A stretch of DNA of 58,947 nt from Reyranella sp. (GTDB lineage Bacteria; Pseudomonadota; Alphaproteobacteria; Reyranellales; Reyranellaceae), in the NCBI GenBank assembly GCA_029946105.1, contig JAQSDW010000054.1, forward strand, positions 1 through 58,947. The letters run 5' to 3'. The position numbers and the translations under genes were made by a program. Positions 8,036 through 15,991 of the stretch are shown piece by piece. A model generated the notes under the pieces. The model saw only the letters and a program-made list of their open reading frames with translations, was not told where the DNA came from and did no database searches. How positions within the stretch are numbered: position 1 is the stretch's first letter; every line of letters starts with the position of its first letter.

Positions 8036-8818
8036 GTGACGGTCGCTGCGAGTCTTTCCTTGTCGTCTTCTTCTCATGATCCCGCCAATCGACGGCGCGA
8101 GATCGATCCGCTGGCGCTTTATGCCTCGGCGATCGATACCTCCGACTACGTCGCGAAAATAGCGCCGCTGATCCGCCGACGTGTGCCCGAGACGGGCGAT
8201 CTCCTCGATATCGGCGCCGGCGGTGGCCAGCTGGGGGCAGCGCTACGCGATCCGGCGCAGCGATGGACCGCGATAGAGCCGTCCCCCTTCATGCAATCGC
8301 GGCTTGCCGCGCTGCATCCGCCGCCGCGTGTGGTGGCCGCCGGCTGGCCCACCGCCGACGTGGGCTTCGACGCCCATGACACCGTGCTGGCGGCAACGAT
8401 GCCAGCCACGATGGACGAACCCGAGACGTTCCTGGCGCGCTGCCGATCGTGGGCGCGTCGGACGGTCGTCTGGGTCGTGCCGGCGCATGCGGGGCCGCGC
8501 GGCCTGTGCTTTGCGGGCTGCCTGCCTCTCGAGTGGCATGGTGAAGACGAGACACCAGGTGTTGAAGTTACTCTCCGCGGCCTGTCGCCCGGTTCGCGGC
8601 CCCGGCATGTCGAATTCGTTGACTGGATCTTCACCGGCATCGTTGCCGATCTCGATGAACTCGCCGGCTACCTCGCCACCCGGTTGGGCTGGCCCGCCGC
8701 CGACGATCGTCGCGCCCGGTTGGTGGCGCACCTCGCCGCCCAGGCGAAGCGGGAAGCCGCCGGGTTCCGCCTCGATATTTCCAGAAAATCTGCCGTTCTT
8801 GTTTGGGGGAAGTCATGA
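8036..8818 (+). CDS. Class I SAM-dependent methyltransferase in the B12 operon
   Basis: 260 residues starting at GTG (8036), 30 bases after the riboswitch platform, with no clear ribosome site. The Rossmann methyltransferase motif I is LLDIGAGGGQLG, followed by AIEPSPFM (motif II, acidic residue at the end of strand 2) and a post-I region DTVLAATMPATMDEP. The central part contains GLCFAGCLPLEWHG, with two cysteines. The gene is the first cistron under the cobalamin riboswitch and overlaps the TonB-receptor gene by four bases. It might act on a corrinoid, a cobalamin precursor or a transport component. No assigned corrinoid methyltransferase family is recognisable, so the role is unknown. Confidence 0.75.
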   Translation: MTVAASLSLSSSSHDPANRRREIDPLALYASAIDTSDYVAKIAPLIRRRVPETGDLLDIGAGGGQLGAALRDPAQRWTAIEPSPFMQSRLAALHPPPRVVAAGWPTADVGFDAHDTVLAATMPATMDEPETFLARCRSWARRTVVWVVPAHAGPRGLCFAGCLPLEWHGEDETPGVEVTLRGLSPGSRPRHVEFVDWIFTGIVADLDELAGYLATRLGWPAADDRRARLVAHLAAQAKREAAGFRLDISRKSAVLVWGKS

Positions 8819-11061
8819 GCAGGTCGTTTCCGTCGTTCGTCGTCGGCATGGCCGCCTTGGCCGTGGTCGCGGCGGGTCCTTCGCAAGTCCATGCTCAGGA
8901 CACTCCGGCGGCCCAGACTCCGCCGTCAGCCCAGACTCCGCCGCCGCCACAGGATCCGCAATTGGTCCCTGATCCCCAGACGCGCATACATCGCGAAACC
9001 GTCATCACCGTGACGGGCCGACCTGAACCGGTCGATCGTATCGCCGGTACGGTGCAGATCATCCATCAGGACAGGATCGAGAGATCGACGGCAAGATCGA
9101 TCGCCGACCTCCTGGCGGAGAATTCCGTCGGCTTCATGAGCGAATTCACGCCGGGCCAAACCTCGATCAACATCCGCGGCGCGGCGACCGAGGGTCAGGG
9201 CCGCGACTTCAAGAGCCAGGTATTGGTGCTGATCAACGGCCATCGTGCCGGCACCGCCAACGTCGCCAAGTTGTCGCCCAACGATGTCCAGCGAATCGAA
9301 ATCGTCCGAGGCCCAACTTCGGTCGTCTATGGCAGCCAGAATATGGGCGGCGTGATCAACATCATCCTGAAGACGGGCCGCACTGCGCCGGGAAAATATG
9401 GCCTGCTGGCCGCCGGCTCATGGGACCTCGTCCAGGGCGTGGCCCAGAGCGGCGGCGTGATCGATGGCTTCGACTACTACCTGGGCGTCGGCGCCAGCAA
9501 GCGCGGCGAATACCAGGTGGGTGGCGGCAAGATCGAGGAAAACACGGCCTGGACGCGGGGCAACGGCGCGGCCGCGTTCGGCTATCAGATCGATGCCGAC
9601 AATCGCATCGACATGACGGTGCGTAGCGATGGTATCTACGATGCCGGCTTTCGTGGATCGAGCGCCAACATCTACGCCTTCGACACCCGCTATAATCGCT
9701 CCATCGACTTCAGCTATACCGGGAAAGTCGGTAGCCGCGGCAGCCTCTACTGGCAGGGCTACTTCGTCCAGGACGTCGACGATCTCAACAATCCGTCGCC
9801 GCTCAGCGCGCTCAACGCCGTCGCGGCGCGGACGACGGTCGATCACAACAAGCGGGCCCTCGACATCATGGGCTCCCGATTCCAGCCGAGCTACAATGCC
9901 TGGGAGGGAAACCAGCTGCTGCTCGGCATCGATTGGGAGCGCAGCACGATACGCTCCAACCGCAATCGCGCCGGTGGCCGTTCGGTCACGCAGCTTTCGC
10001 CACAAGACAACAATCAGACCGAGAACGTTTGGGCGTTCTACCTCGAGGACTCGCAAAGTCTCTTCGAAGACAAGCTGGTCGTGCGCGGCGGTGTGCGGCA
10101 GACCCTGGGAAACACAGCCCTCGACTGGACGCCCTTTGCCACGACGCTGGTCTCCGGCAGCAACAACTACACGGCGACCACCTATTCGACGGGCGCGACC
10201 TACGCCTTCACCGACTGGATGAGCGGCCGAATCGGAGCGGCGAGCGGTTTCCGCGCGCCCACCGCCACGGAACTCGGCGCAAACTTCACGACGACGCCGA
10301 TCGGCACGACGATCTTCGGCAACCCGAGCCTGTCGCCGGAAACCAGTCAGCAGATCGAGATGGGGGCTACCTTCAACTGGCTCGGTGGTCGCCTCGATAC
10401 CGTGCTCTTCCAGAACGTCATTGCCAATCGGATCGCGCCCATCACCATCTCTTCGACCGGCGGCAGGATTTCCCAGCTTCAGGTGAACAACCCCGGCAAC
10501 ATCGTGGTGCAGGGAGCCGAGTTTCAGGCGGAAGCCGACATGGTCCAGACGCTCAAGCTCGCGGCAAAGGATTCCTGGAATTGGAAAGTGTTCGGCAACG
10601 GCTACTACAATTTCAAGATGACTGACTACGGTGCCCAGCCCGGATCCAACAGCAGCCAGGCTATCCGCATCAACCAGTACGGCATGGATATCGGAACGCT
10701 GTTCGGACAGAGCAGCGTCGAAATGCCGTGGAGCTTTCAGCTCCTGGGCATCCTGCGCGGGCCGATATGGTACAACACGGAAGAAAGTCTATCGGCGGTC
10801 TATTTCCCCGGGCAAATTCGCAACACTACCGTCTACCAGAAGGATCCGTTCTGGATCTGGAAGGCCCGTGCCGAGCTCGAGGTTGCGAAAGGCGTCAAAA
10901 TGTTCGCGGCCTTGAACAACATCTTCGACGTCAATGCTCACCCGCTGTTCATCGCCACGGACCAGAACCCATGCGTTGCCAATCGAGCCAATCAAAACGG
11001 TGCCTGCGGCAACTCGATGATGGGACGCGAGTTCATCGCCGGGTTCCAGTTCCGGTTCTGA
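8815..11061 (+). CDS. btuB: TonB-dependent outer-membrane receptor, probably for cobalamin (BtuB-like)
   Basis: 748 residues. The ATG at 8815 has GGGGGAAG upstream and overlaps the preceding stop. A signal peptide (cleavage near HAQ, residue 28) is followed by a Pro/Gln-rich linker, the TonB box ETVITVTG (61-68), a plug domain (RGPTSVVYGSQNMGGVINII) and a long beta-barrel ending in GFQFRF with the terminal Phe needed for assembly. The riboswitch and the downstream BtuFCD-like genes point to cobalamin or another corrinoid as ligand, imported with TonB/ExbBD energy (not in the window). Confidence 0.9.
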   Translation: MSRSFPSFVVGMAALAVVAAGPSQVHAQDTPAAQTPPSAQTPPPPQDPQLVPDPQTRIHRETVITVTGRPEPVDRIAGTVQIIHQDRIERSTARSIADLLAENSVGFMSEFTPGQTSINIRGAATEGQGRDFKSQVLVLINGHRAGTANVAKLSPNDVQRIEIVRGPTSVVYGSQNMGGVINIILKTGRTAPGKYGLLAAGSWDLVQGVAQSGGVIDGFDYYLGVGASKRGEYQVGGGKIEENTAWTRGNGAAAFGYQIDADNRIDMTVRSDGIYDAGFRGSSANIYAFDTRYNRSIDFSYTGKVGSRGSLYWQGYFVQDVDDLNNPSPLSALNAVAARTTVDHNKRALDIMGSRFQPSYNAWEGNQLLLGIDWERSTIRSNRNRAGGRSVTQLSPQDNNQTENVWAFYLEDSQSLFEDKLVVRGGVRQTLGNTALDWTPFATTLVSGSNNYTATTYSTGATYAFTDWMSGRIGAASGFRAPTATELGANFTTTPIGTTIFGNPSLSPETSQQIEMGATFNWLGGRLDTVLFQNVIANRIAPITISSTGGRISQLQVNNPGNIVVQGAEFQAEADMVQTLKLAAKDSWNWKVFGNGYYNFKMTDYGAQPGSNSSQAIRINQYGMDIGTLFGQSSVEMPWSFQLLGILRGPIWYNTEESLSAVYFPGQIRNTTVYQKDPFWIWKARAELEVAKGVKMFAALNNIFDVNAHPLFIATDQNPCVANRANQNGACGNSMMGREFIAGFQFRF

Positions 11062-11948
11062 TGCGAAGACTTGTCCTCGGCGTCGTTGCCGCCGGCTGCC
11101 TGTCGGGTGTGGCGCACGCCGAACCGGTCACGGTGCGCGACGCCTTCGACCGCTCGGTTACGCTGCCGGCGCCGCCGCAGCGTATCGTCACGATCTTCGC
11201 GTCGAACACCGAGATGGTGGCGGCGCTCGGCCTCGCCGACCGCATCGTCGGCATAGAAGCCTACACGCGCTTTCCTCCCGAAGTGCTGGGCAAGCCGTTG
11301 GTCGGAGGACGGCTCGGCTTCTCGGTCGATGCCGTGATTGCCGAGCGGCCCGATCTGGTCGTCGTCACGCCGTCGCGGCAGGCCGCCAATCAGCTCATTG
11401 ATCCGATGGAGCGGCTCGGCATCCCGATCGTCGTCCTGTTGCAGCGGAGCGTGGCGGAGATCCTGGACAACATCCGCCTGCTGGGACGCATCGCCGGCGT
11501 CGCCGGACGGGGCGAGGCGCTGGCGGCGCGACTGCAGTCCCGGCTCGACGGCATCAAGCAGCGCGTCGCCGGTCTCAAGGCGCCCAGCACCGTCATGATC
11601 ACGGGTCGGCTGGGCAACGGGCTGCTGCTGATCGCCCGGCCCGGCACCTATACCGGCGACGCGATCGTGCGCGCCGGTGGGCGCTTCGGTCTCGAGAGCA
11701 GCGGCGCCATCGCCCAGATCTCGCCCGAGGCGATCCTTCAGGCCGACCCCGACGTGCTGCTCTTTGCCGGCAGCGAGAAGGATCTAAAAGAGCTGATCGC
11801 CCGTCCGGGCTGGAAGGACATGCGCGCGGTCAGGGACGGACGTGCCCACGCCGTCGTCCGAGCCGAGCTGTTGATCCCGGGGCCGCGCACCATCGACGGT
11901 ATCGAACGCCTGGCAGAGATTTTTCACCCACGGGTGGCCAAGCGATGA
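11061..11948 (+). CDS. btuF: Cobalamin-type ABC transporter periplasmic binding protein (BtuF-like)
   Basis: 295 residues. The ATG shares its first base with the receptor gene's stop. The signal peptide MRRLVLGVVAAGCLSGVAHA is followed by a class III periplasmic binding fold: RDAFDRSVTLPAPPQRIVTI, SNTEMVAALGLADRIVGIE, a long linking helix (SRLDGIKQRVAGL) and a second lobe (DPDVLLFAGSEKDL). This is the helical-backbone family that carries B12, haem or siderophores. The riboswitch upstream argues for corrinoid. Confidence 0.88.
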   Translation: MRRLVLGVVAAGCLSGVAHAEPVTVRDAFDRSVTLPAPPQRIVTIFASNTEMVAALGLADRIVGIEAYTRFPPEVLGKPLVGGRLGFSVDAVIAERPDLVVVTPSRQAANQLIDPMERLGIPIVVLLQRSVAEILDNIRLLGRIAGVAGRGEALAARLQSRLDGIKQRVAGLKAPSTVMITGRLGNGLLLIARPGTYTGDAIVRAGGRFGLESSGAIAQISPEAILQADPDVLLFAGSEKDLKELIARPGWKDMRAVRDGRAHAVVRAELLIPGPRTIDGIERLAEIFHPRVAKR

Positions 11949-12937
11949 GGGCCCCCGCGCACACCTGGCTGATGCTGACCCTGGCGCTCGTCCTCGCCAT
12001 CGTGGTCGGTGCGTGCGCCGGCCATGATTGGGCGACGCCTGCCGATTTGTTTCGGGCCGCGGCCGGCGACCAGGCACTGCGCAGTCGGCTGCTGGTCGAC
12101 TGGCGCATTCCGCGCGTGCTGGCCGCCTCGCTCGTCGGCGCGCTGCTCGGTCTGGGCGGAGTGGTCTTCCAGGGTGTATTTCGAAACCCTCTGGCCGAGC
12201 CCTATCTGCTGGGGTCGGCCGGCGGCGCGGCCCTGGGCGCCACGGTGGCCTTGCTGGTGCCCCTGGCGATGCCGCAGTCGATCCTCCTGCCGTTGCTCGC
12301 TTTCGCCGGTGCATGGGGAGCCACGGTCCTCGTCATCGGCATCAGCCGCGTCTCCGGCGCCTTCGATGCCGCCGGCATGTTGCTGGCGGGCGTCGCCGTG
12401 GCCGCGATCCTGGGGGCCTTGCGCTCGTTCCTGATGCTGGCGCTGTCGGACGAAACCGTCAGCCTGCAGATCGTGCTGAGCTGGGTGCTGGGGGGCGTGC
12501 AGACGCCCACCTGGCCGGTCCTCGGCCTGCTTGCCCTGATTTCCGCCGGTTGCCTCAGTCTCACCCTGCTGCTCGCAGGCCGGCTCGACATCCTTGGCCT
12601 TGGCGAGACCATGGCCGTCGCCTTCGGCTTGAACGTCACGCGCTTCATTGCCGTCGCCGTGCTGGCGGGTTCGGTGGTGGCGGCGGCGGCCGTTGCGTTC
12701 GGCGGTCTCGTCGCCTTCGTCGGCCTTGCCGCGCCGCACATCGCGCGCTGGCTGGTCGGACCGCTGCATCGGCCCCTGCTGCCGGCCTCGGCGCTGGTGG
12801 GCGCCATAATCGTCACGCTGGCCGACGCCATCGCCCGCGCGGCACTGCCGCCGGCAGAGATTCCGCTCGGCCTGGTGACGGCCGTCGCCGGTGGTCCGTT
12901 CTTCATCATGCTGCTCGCGCGCAGGCTGCGGACATGA
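11945..12937 (+). CDS. btuC: FecCD-family ABC transporter permease (BtuC-like)
   Basis: 330 residues with about ten hydrophobic helices, overlapping the binding-protein gene by ATGA. Family blocks seen: DWRIPRVLAASLVGALLGLG, GVFRNPLAEPYLLGSAGGAA, the cytoplasmic coupling region GLNVTRF, and the conserved GGLVAFVGLAAPHIARWLVG, then EIPLGLVTAVAGGPFFIMLL at the C-terminus. It forms the inner-membrane channel with the next gene's ATPase. Confidence 0.93.
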   Translation: MRAPAHTWLMLTLALVLAIVVGACAGHDWATPADLFRAAAGDQALRSRLLVDWRIPRVLAASLVGALLGLGGVVFQGVFRNPLAEPYLLGSAGGAALGATVALLVPLAMPQSILLPLLAFAGAWGATVLVIGISRVSGAFDAAGMLLAGVAVAAILGALRSFLMLALSDETVSLQIVLSWVLGGVQTPTWPVLGLLALISAGCLSLTLLLAGRLDILGLGETMAVAFGLNVTRFIAVAVLAGSVVAAAAVAFGGLVAFVGLAAPHIARWLVGPLHRPLLPASALVGAIIVTLADAIARAALPPAEIPLGLVTAVAGGPFFIMLLARRLRT

Positions 12938-13686
12938 CCAGCCTCGTGGCCGACTCCCTGGTGCTGAAGCGCGGTGGCGCCACCTTGCTCGATAATCTCT
13001 CGCTGTCATTGGGCGCGACGGGTTCAGTGGCGATCATCGGTCCGAACGGTGCCGGCAAGTCGACTCTTCTGAAAGTGCTGGCGGGAATCGACAGGCCGCT
13101 GTCGGGGAGGGTGCGCCTCGGCGACCGCGACCTGGCATCGCTGTCGAGCACTGCGCGCGCACGCACCGTCGGCTTCCTGCCGCAGTATTTCGATCCGCAC
13201 TGGGATCTCACGGTCCAGGAACTCGTCCGGCTCGGTGCCGAGCGCAGTGATCGTCTGACCGTCGATGCGGTCGACAAAGTCATCGACACGTTCGAGCTCG
13301 GCGGGTTGGGCCGGCGGCGCTGGTCGACGCTGTCGGGCGGCGAGCGGGCGCGCGTGTTGCTGGCCGCAGTGCTGGTGGTCGATCCACCGGTGCTGCTGGC
13401 CGACGAGCCGGCCGCCAGTCTCGATATTCGCCATCGCCTCGACGTGATCGGGACGCTCACCCGACGGGGTGTCGATCGGCTGTCGGTCGTCGTGGTCCAC
13501 GATCTCGACCTCGCCTTCCGGTTCTTCGAACGGGTGATCGTGATGGACCGTGGCCGCATCGTCGCCGACGCACCGGCCGCCGCCCTGATCGACGATCTTC
13601 GGCTCGACTCCGTCTTCAAGGTCCGGTTCGAGCGGCTCCGGACGCCCGATGGGCCGCTGCTGCGGGCAACCAAAGATCCCCCCTAG
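12934..13686 (+). CDS. btuD: ABC transporter ATP-binding protein (BtuD-like)
   Basis: 250 residues, ATG overlapping the permease stop by four bases. Walker A GPNGAGKST (36-44), Q-loop GFLPQYF, signature LSGGERARV, Walker B VLLADEPAASLD, and switch His in VVVVHDLDLAFRF. It energises the BtuC-like channel for corrinoid import. It is the last gene of the operon; a Rho-independent terminator follows about 110 bases later. Confidence 0.93.
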   Translation: MTSLVADSLVLKRGGATLLDNLSLSLGATGSVAIIGPNGAGKSTLLKVLAGIDRPLSGRVRLGDRDLASLSSTARARTVGFLPQYFDPHWDLTVQELVRLGAERSDRLTVDAVDKVIDTFELGGLGRRRWSTLSGGERARVLLAAVLVVDPPVLLADEPAASLDIRHRLDVIGTLTRRGVDRLSVVVVHDLDLAFRFFERVIVMDRGRIVADAPAAALIDDLRLDSVFKVRFERLRTPDGPLLRATKDPP

Positions 13687-13729
13687 CGCCCGGCTCGGCC
13701 GTGTGCTTGCAGTGCCAGCAAACACAAAG

Positions 13730-13759
13730 TTGCAGATTCAGCAGATTATGTGGTATAAT
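13730..13759 (+). promoter_or_regulatory. Promoter-like element with perfect TATAAT
   Basis: TTGCAG (13730-13735), an 18-base spacer and TATAAT (13754-13759) in an AT-rich island after the btuD-like gene. The -10 overlaps an imperfect inverted repeat GCAGATTAT/ATAATTCTGC (13741-13764). A transcript would start near 13766 and reach the terminator at 13828, giving an RNA of only about 60 bases, unless it reads through. Confidence 0.4.
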
Positions 13760-13793
13760 TCTGCTATCGTCGCCACGACGTGCGTAATGTGCG

Positions 13794-13828
13794 GGCCGCC
13801 CGGTTCACTTGCCCGGAGCGGCCTTTTT
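13794..13828 (+). terminator. Rho-independent terminator
   Basis: GGCCGC-CCGG (13794-13803) pairs with CCGG-A-GCGGCC (13813-13823), a 10-base-pair stem with one bulged A and a 9-base loop, followed by TTTTT (13824-13828). It would end the cobalamin-uptake operon. Confidence 0.8.
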
Positions 13829-14265
13829 CGCGGGCCGGTGGCGTCCCACTCTCCACGCGGGCGATGCAAGGGGTTTCAGGTCCCAGGACCCGACCGAGCC
13901 ACTGGCGCAGAGGGGTAATCCCTGCAGACCAAGAACCTGGTCGGTGCCTCCCCTCATGGCCGTCAGGGAGGCGCCGCAAACGACGCGATCAGAGAAAATA
14001 CCCGCGCACCCATAATCCTTGGCGCGGCCACGGGCCTCTCCGCAAAGCCCGTCGATCTTGGTTCCGATCCGATCCGAACAACCTGTCCAGTTCCTGGGGG
14101 GGGCACTCCACCGCGATTCGGGCCGGAGTCGAAAAAGCATGCGGCGTTGTTCGGGAAATCCGGCGCAAGGGTCTGGGGCCATTTGGAAATCGGGCGATGA
14201 GCCGTCGCCTTTCCGAACAGCTGGCCGAACAGATTCCGAACAACTCGTGTTCGGAAAATCACCTC
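13829..14265. other. Structured intergenic region, no gene recognised
   Basis: No convincing protein gene. Strong hairpins: GGTGCCTCCC (13943-13952) with GGGAGGCGCC (13966-13975), a CCGACC/GGTCGG pairing enclosing a further AGGG..CCCT arm (about 13889-13945), and ACGGGC/GCCCGT near 14030-14052. In the right half the word CCGAACA or its complement recurs (14075-14080, 14146-14153, 14213-14219, 14225-14231, 14236-14242, 14248-14254). The region could hold a small RNA or the remains of a mobile element. Confidence 0.4.
14234..14256. repeat. Perfect inverted repeat TTCCGAACA/TGTTCGGAA
   Basis: TTCCGAACA (14234-14242), 5-base loop, TGTTCGGAA (14248-14256): a 9-base-pair perfect stem 9 bases beyond the stop of the leftward DUF3500 gene. 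It may help terminate that gene, but no U-run follows on the minus strand. Single half-sites recur in the 180 bases to the left. Confidence 0.55.
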
Positions 14266-15330
14266 TCAGCGGTGCGGCTGGCGGCGGTAGTGGTCGGCCA
14301 GCGCGTCGTTGCCGAAGTCGGCGCCCAGGTCGCGCCACACCGAATGGACGTGGTTGGCGCCGTTCTGGGTGTTGTCGTACTCGATCACCGTCACCGGCCC
14401 GTGGACGCGGAAATAATGCGCCTCGCCGGGCGTCAGTGAACCCGCCCAGGTGAAGCGGAAGGCCGCAAGGCCCTGCTCCATCACGCGCCGCTTCTGGGCG
14501 GCCACGAGGTCGGGTGCCAGCGTGCCCAGGAAGCGGTCCATCAGCGCCTCGACGAGGGCGCTCGACGCCGCATTCAGGACGCCGAGTTCCAGGCCGCGCG
14601 GCTGGCCGAGGTCGCGCTCGCGCTGCGGACTGGCCACGATCTCGCCGAACGAGCGGTCCGAGATGATCGCGCTCTGCCGCTGCGTATCGGTGAGCCCCGC
14701 CATGATCTGGCGCGCGAGATCCTCCGACCTGCCGAGCAGGCGGAAGCCGCGGTTGGGGTCGTCGCGCACGGTGGCGGGATGGGCGCCGATGAAGAACGGC
14801 GTCACCGCGACATGACCGGTGGCGGGCAGCGTCACGTTCAGCGACAGGTGATGGCCCTCGAAGCGCCAGCCCCAGGGGAAGCGACCCGGCGTGCCGAACA
14901 CGGTGACATAGTAGCGGCCAGGATCGCGGAAGCTGCCTTGGGTTTCGCGCAGCACGCCTTCGAGCAGCCGCACGCCATCGAGCAGTTTCAGCCCCTCGTC
15001 GTTCAGGACCGAGGCGAAGAGTGTGCGGGCCGCGGCGGCTTGCGCCGGCAGCATCTCGCCCAGGGTGAGCCCGGTCCGGCTGCGCGGGATGTAGTGCCAG
15101 TCGATCCGATTGTCGGCCTCGAAGGCCAGCAGCGCGCGCTTGCGCTGGGCATCGTCGAGCGAGGCCAGGAACCGGTTGGCGGCATCGGCGATGCGTTGCG
15201 CCGCATCGACGGTCTGGGCGCTGGCCGTGCCGAACGGCAACAGGGTCGCTGCTGCAAGAACGGCCCGCCGTGTCGGCGGGCCGTGGTGATGGTGGTCCTC
15301 GTCGTGTGGATGCCAGCCGTCGTGCGGCAT
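14266..15330 (-). CDS. DUF3500 family protein with His-rich N-terminus and Tat-like signal
   Basis: 354 residues. The ATG at 15330 has a strong AGGAGGAGG site immediately before it. The first 18 residues contain seven histidines (HDGWHPHDEDHHHHGPP), then TRRAVLAAATLLPFG as a twin-arginine-type signal ending near SAQ. The remainder matches DUF3500: DWHYIPRSRTGLTLGEML, a GTPGRFPWGWRFEGHHLSLN block, an FFIGAHPA motif, and the C-terminal HGPVTVIEYDNTQNGANHVH. The family is exported and of unknown function. It is last in a run behind the redoxin and DsbD-like genes, which suggests a link to periplasmic redox or metal chemistry. Confidence 0.82.
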   Translation of the reverse strand: MPHDGWHPHDEDHHHHGPPTRRAVLAAATLLPFGTASAQTVDAAQRIADAANRFLASLDDAQRKRALLAFEADNRIDWHYIPRSRTGLTLGEMLPAQAAAARTLFASVLNDEGLKLLDGVRLLEGVLRETQGSFRDPGRYYVTVFGTPGRFPWGWRFEGHHLSLNVTLPATGHVAVTPFFIGAHPATVRDDPNRGFRLLGRSEDLARQIMAGLTDTQRQSAIISDRSFGEIVASPQRERDLGQPRGLELGVLNAASSALVEALMDRFLGTLAPDLVAAQKRRVMEQGLAAFRFTWAGSLTPGEAHYFRVHGPVTVIEYDNTQNGANHVHSVWRDLGADFGNDALADHYRRQPHR

Positions 15331-15340
15331 GGCCTCCTCC

Positions 15341-15982
15341 TCAGGTCGAGGTGCGCGGGTACTTCATCGTGCAGCCGTAGGCCTGGGTCGAGGGCTCGGT
15401 CACCGGCTTGCCGGCCAGCACCTCATCCAGGGCGACGCGGACATACTGCTTGGCCTTGGGGATGTCGGCGACATTCGACGACGGGATCGAATCGATGCCG
15501 CCCTTGTAGACCAGCGTGCCCTTGGCATCGATGATGTACATGTGCGGCGTCACCGTGGCGCCATAGGCGCGCGCGATCTTGCTTTGCGGGTCGATCAGCA
15601 CGGCGGCGGGCGCGGCATTGCGGTTCTGGGTGAGGTCGTTGGCCTGGGCCGGCGTCACAGCACCCTGCTCGCCGGCGGCGTTCGACGCCGTGGTCAGCCA
15701 GACTACGCCTTTGGCCGCGGCTTCACGCTGATGGGTCTGCATGTTCGTGGAGTTGTAGTGCTTACGCACGTAGGGGCAGTCGTGATTCGTCGTCTCGAGC
15801 ACCACGACCTTGCCCTTGAGGTCGGCCAGCGACCAGCTCTTGCCGCTGCTGTCGACGGCGGTGAACAGCGGCGCGGGCTTGCCGACGTCGGGGCTGGTGG
15901 AGGCAAAGGCAGCGGCGGGGGCCAGTGCGAGGGCTGCACCGCCCAACATCAGGGATCGGCGCGGAACGTTGAAATTCGACAT
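15341..15982 (-). CDS. Exported redoxin-domain protein (AhpC/TSA-like, Tat signal)
   Basis: 213 residues. A twin-arginine signal (VPRRSLMLGGAALALAPAA) is followed by a thioredoxin-like fold: GKPAPLFTAVDSSGKSW, VVVLETTNHDCPYVRKHY, and a cis-Pro region VTPHMYIID. There is no CxxC; the conserved single cysteine is Cys69 in DCPYVRK, and a second lies near the C-terminus in YGCTMKY (about 204), the usual pair for this redoxin subfamily. It starts 9 bases after the DsbD-like gene's stop and is probably reduced by that protein in the periplasm (inference). Confidence 0.85.
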   Translation of the reverse strand: MSNFNVPRRSLMLGGAALALAPAAAFASTSPDVGKPAPLFTAVDSSGKSWSLADLKGKVVVLETTNHDCPYVRKHYNSTNMQTHQREAAAKGVVWLTTASNAAGEQGAVTPAQANDLTQNRNAAPAAVLIDPQSKIARAYGATVTPHMYIIDAKGTLVYKGGIDSIPSSNVADIPKAKQYVRVALDEVLAGKPVTEPSTQAYGCTMKYPRTST

Positions 15983-15991
15983 GTTCGCCTC

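Noticed and set aside
13741-13765. Possible XerCD dif-like site at GCAGATTATGTGGTATAATT
   Set aside because: Only the central TTATG/ATAAT letters resemble dif; the outer arms and spacing do not fit the known proteobacterial consensus. A promoter -10 within a small inverted repeat explains it better.
13829-14265. tmRNA coding piece suggested by GCAAACGAC (AND...) at 13976
   Set aside because: The frame after it runs for dozens of codons without an early stop, and no tRNA-like domain is present, so it is not a two-piece tmRNA.
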